A DNA stretch of 64,000 nt. Origin: Pedobacter roseus (lineage in GTDB: Bacteria; Bacteroidota; Bacteroidia; Sphingobacteriales; Sphingobacteriaceae). Under the pieces are notes generated by a model. It did not search any database and had not been told where the DNA came from. It was given only the letters and a program-made list of their open reading frames with translations. Location of the stretch: positions 3,348,001 through 3,412,000 of the forward strand of contig NZ_CP060723.1 in the NCBI RefSeq assembly GCF_014395225.1, written 5' to 3'. Below are positions 61,729 through 64,000 of this stretch, in pieces (the first letter of the stretch is position 1; each line of letters starts with the position of its first letter). The translations under genes and the position numbers were made by a program.

Positions 61729-62151
61729 TCAGACTAACAATTAAGTTTAAATTTATTTATCCTGTTTTGGAAAGCAGTAACAGTGCTTTTCGGTTTCAGC
61801 AGTCCCGCCCTTCGTTTCAAATCCTCGCCCTCATGCTTCGGGCTGTGGGTTTTACACTCCGGTCGGGTTTAGCTGGCAGGACAAACTGTACTATCTGGGG
61901 CTTTAAGGTGCATCATTAATGCTATTGCAGGAACAGGTTTTGCGCTGAAAAACAGACCACTGTTAAATAAACCTGACAGTAGCGAAAATACTTTTTGTTG
62001 CACCGCTCTTAAACTCAGCACAACAGTAACACAAAAGATTGAAGCGAATGGCGGGACTACAGCATCTATGAAAAACAAACTGCTCATTTTCAAAAAATGG
62101 CAAAAAAAATCCCTGCTTATAAAAATAGGCAGGGATGATCTTTGACTCGGA
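61729..62151. repeat. 425-base tandem duplication, copy 2
   Basis: Nearly identical to copy 1 (period 426, then 423), differing by scattered substitutions and 1-3 base indels. Its last part, AAAAAATCCCTGC-TTATAAAAATAG-GCAGGGAT (about 62102-62136), is the dipeptidase terminator. A third TCAGACTGACAAATAAG motif follows at 62152, at the gene's stop. Confidence 0.92.
62102..62136 (-). terminator. Terminator of the M20 dipeptidase gene
   Basis: Stem ATCCCTGC / GCAGGGAT; on the minus strand the stem is followed by eight T. It lies 38 bases past the stop codon at 62174. Confidence 0.82.
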
Positions 62152-62173
62152 TCAGACTGACAAATAAGATGAC

Positions 62174-63544
62174 TTATTTGCTCAATTCCGCGAAATATTT
62201 ATGGAACAGCGGCAAAGTCTCTATTCCTTTATAATAATTGTAAATATCGTATTTTTCATTTGGTGAGTGCAACGCATCACTATCTAAACCGAAACCAAAA
62301 AGTACGGATTTGATGCCCAATGCCTCTTCGAACAAAGCTACAATCGGGATACTACCACCACCACGCGTAGGAATTGCTTTTTTGCCGAAACTATCTTCAA
62401 TTGCTTTTTCTGCAGCCTGGTATGCGATACTATCAGTTGGGGTTACCACCGGCTCGCCACCATGGTGAGGGGTAACTTTAACTTTTACATTTTTAGGTGC
62501 AATGCTTTCGAAATGCCTGGTAAAAATTTCGGCAATCTCTTCTGAGCTTTGGTGTGGCACCAAACGCATCGAGATTTTGGCATTGGCTTTACTTGGCAAT
62601 ACCGTTTTTGCGCCTTCGCCAATGTAACCGCTCCAGATCCCGTTAACCTCTAAAGTTGGACGTGTTCCGGTACGCTCTAAGGTAGAATAACCTTTTTCGC
62701 CCCAAACTTCTTCAATATCAAGGTCTTTTTTGTATTCTTCTTCATCGTAAGGAGCAGCGTTTAATGCTTTTTTCTCTTCATCGGTTAATTCCAGCACTTT
62801 ATCATAAAAAGCAGGAATGGTGATGTGGTTATTTTCATCATGCAATGAAGCAATCATTTTACACAGAATAGTCGCTGGATTAGCCACTGCACCGCCATAA
62901 ACGCCAGAGTGTAAATCGCGGTTTGGACCAACCACTTCTACTTCCATATACGCTAAACCACGTAAACCGGTTTCGATTGACGGGTGTTCCATGCTGATCA
63001 TAGAGGTATCAGAAATTAGAACTACATCAGCTTTTAAACGCTCGGCATTATCTTTTACAAAGATACCAAGGTTTGCAGAACCTACCTCCTCTTCACCTTC
63101 GATCATAAATTTAACGTTACAGGCCAATGTATTGGTCTCCACCATCAATTCGAAAGCTTTAACGTGCATGTAAAACTGGCCTTTATCATCGCAGGCTCCA
63201 CGGGCATAAATTTTGCCATCGCGTACAGTTGGTTCGAAAGGTGGGGTATGCCAAAGCTCTAATGGATCAGCAGGCTGAACATCATAGTGACCATATATTA
63301 AAACGGTTGGTAAAGAAGCATCTATAATTTTTTCACCATACACAATCGGATAACCGGCTGTTGGACAGATCTCAACGTTATCTGCACCTGCATCCTTTAA
63401 TTTCTGCGCAACATAATCGGCAGTTTTTAAAACATCGCCTTTGTATTTCGGATCAGCACTAACCGACGGAAAACGCAACAACTCAAACAGCTCATCTAAA
63501 AAACGTTGTTTGTGCGTTTCTACATAATTTTTAATCTCTTGCAT
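62174..63544 (-). CDS. M20 family dipeptidase
   Basis: 456 residues starting at MQEIKNYVET (63544); a longer frame to 63580 would add twelve unlikely residues. Metal and catalytic motifs: YGHYDVQPAD (near 87-96), RGACDDKGQ (near 120-128; bridging Asp), EGEEEVGSAN (near 153-162), LISDTSM, late G-F-G-L-D-S-D-A-L-H-S-P-N-E. Matches the ArgE/DapE/CPG2 group, closest to cytosolic non-specific dipeptidases. It hydrolyses dipeptides in the cytoplasm. Its end abuts the tandem duplication. Confidence 0.93.
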   Translation of the reverse strand: MQEIKNYVETHKQRFLDELFELLRFPSVSADPKYKGDVLKTADYVAQKLKDAGADNVEICPTAGYPIVYGEKIIDASLPTVLIYGHYDVQPADPLELWHTPPFEPTVRDGKIYARGACDDKGQFYMHVKAFELMVETNTLACNVKFMIEGEEEVGSANLGIFVKDNAERLKADVVLISDTSMISMEHPSIETGLRGLAYMEVEVVGPNRDLHSGVYGGAVANPATILCKMIASLHDENNHITIPAFYDKVLELTDEEKKALNAAPYDEEEYKKDLDIEEVWGEKGYSTLERTGTRPTLEVNGIWSGYIGEGAKTVLPSKANAKISMRLVPHQSSEEIAEIFTRHFESIAPKNVKVKVTPHHGGEPVVTPTDSIAYQAAEKAIEDSFGKKAIPTRGGGSIPIVALFEEALGIKSVLFGFGLDSDALHSPNEKYDIYNYYKGIETLPLFHKYFAELSK

Positions 63545-63802
63545 AACAAAATGAATTTGGACAAATATAGGCTTTACCAAATAAATGGCCTACTAAGTAG
63601 CTACAAATTATAACTTTGTATAAGTAAAATTTCGCTCCGCCTCAAAACTGGATTTTTAAATTTATGCACGTCTATTAACGAATACAAAAAAATAGTTTAT
63701 TGTTTGTAAAAAAGAGAAAGGTACAGTATCATTTATATTTACTTTTTTGTAAATTGCGCCTTTAACAGATATCCTTAAATCCTGTAAGAAAGAATATTAA
63801 CA

Positions 63803-64000
63803 ATGAAGTTTAGCGCAAAAGTATTTTTATCTCTGCTGCTGCTTCTGTTTGTTCGCATTTATTCTTTCGCTCAAACGCCAAACCCCACCCGTGTAAGTTG
63901 CCCCGAAGCAGCCCAATATTACTCGAAAGACAGTATAAACATTGTAACTTTTGGAGCCAGTACAGTAGAAGGCGTAAATGGTGTGGGTTTCCAAACCATG
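63803..64000 (+). CDS. Secreted SGNH/GDSL-type hydrolase, start only
   Basis: The first 66 codons before the window ends. Signal peptide MKFSAKVFLSLLLLLFVRIY then SFA-Q, followed by SKDSINIVTFGASTVEGVNG. The F-G-A-S-T-V-E-G motif corresponds to block I of SGNH hydrolases, with Ser as nucleophile. It is probably an esterase or acyl hydrolase exported to the periplasm. The remainder lies beyond the window. Confidence 0.75.
   Translation, partial: MKFSAKVFLSLLLLLFVRIYSFAQTPNPTRVSCPEAAQYYSKDSINIVTFGASTVEGVNGVGFQTM

Noticed and set aside
61869..62093. 74-residue minus-strand frame in copy 2 of the 425-base duplication
   Set aside because: The frame is not kept in copy 1 because of small indels, so it is unlikely to be selected as protein.

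Overview
The window looks like ordinary chromosome from a member of the Bacteroidota, most likely Sphingobacteriaceae and probably Pedobacter or a close relative. The reasons are an AT-rich sequence, Bacteroidota-type promoters (TAnnTTTG) in front of several genes, no strong Shine-Dalgarno sites, a type IX secretion (T9SS) C-terminal sorting domain, many lipoproteins and outer-membrane beta-barrels, HEIGH and M28/S9/M20 peptidases, GH78/GH43 glycosidases and DUF3822-rsmD-coaD synteny. I saw no rRNA, tRNA, CRISPR array, phage or transposase gene.

Layout. 0-6 kb: scramblase-like protein, CvfB-like S1 protein, an orphan 4HB sensor, a frameshifted RecD-like helicase and a DACNV-DisA_N diadenylate cyclase. 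6-10 kb: DUF3822-rsmD, coaD, and an ECF sigma factor overlapping a membrane protein. 10-16 kb: NUDIX hydrolase, a candidate small structured RNA, a coiled-coil membrane protein, a zinc alcohol dehydrogenase, a NudK-like hydrolase divergent from a DeoR regulator, a 58-aa small ORF, and pyrE with an SRPBCC protein. 16-22 kb: GH78 rhamnosidase and ClpB. 22-25 kb: a cell-surface cluster of two beta-barrels (one frameshifted) around a protein made of seven 22-residue repeats. 25-38 kb: transporter, flavin reductase, porin-like barrel, and M28, S8 (T9SS), M57 and S9 peptidases. 37-42 kb: two paralogous polysaccharide deacetylases flanking an M1-like metallopeptidase, then an RsiV-like lipoprotein. 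42-46 kb: a 21-bp minisatellite, GreA/B-like factor, nitroreductase, HEAT-like protein and a second repeat protein. 46-54 kb: ABC-F protein, DUF4397 lipoprotein, a second sigma factor with a membrane/barrel partner, Uma2, SlyD, YyaL-like protein and a YhcG-like nuclease. 54-64 kb: dipeptide epimerase, GH25 lysozyme, a methyltransferase/PhyH pair divergent from an MFS transporter, GH43, a 425-bp tandem duplication, M20 dipeptidase and the start of a secreted SGNH hydrolase.

The genes describe a free-living polymer degrader: secreted peptidases and glycosidases, surface beta-barrels, peptide and cell-wall salvage (dipeptide epimerase, M20, GH25, deacetylases), and two sigma-factor modules for envelope or surface control.

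The intergenic DNA is unusually rich in small repeats. At least six dispersed palindromic or simple-sequence families recur, and there are four local tandem arrays (21, 73, 101 and 425 bp). Three genes are each broken by a one-base loss in a homopolymer run, which raises the question of assembly error versus real mutation.

I did not find an unmistakable new multi-gene system. The best candidates for new biology are the two repeat-protein genes, the structured RNA at about 10.8 kb, the asymmetric ABC-F protein, the sigma-linked fusion of an inner-membrane helix to a beta-barrel, and the PhyH/methyltransferase/MFS group.
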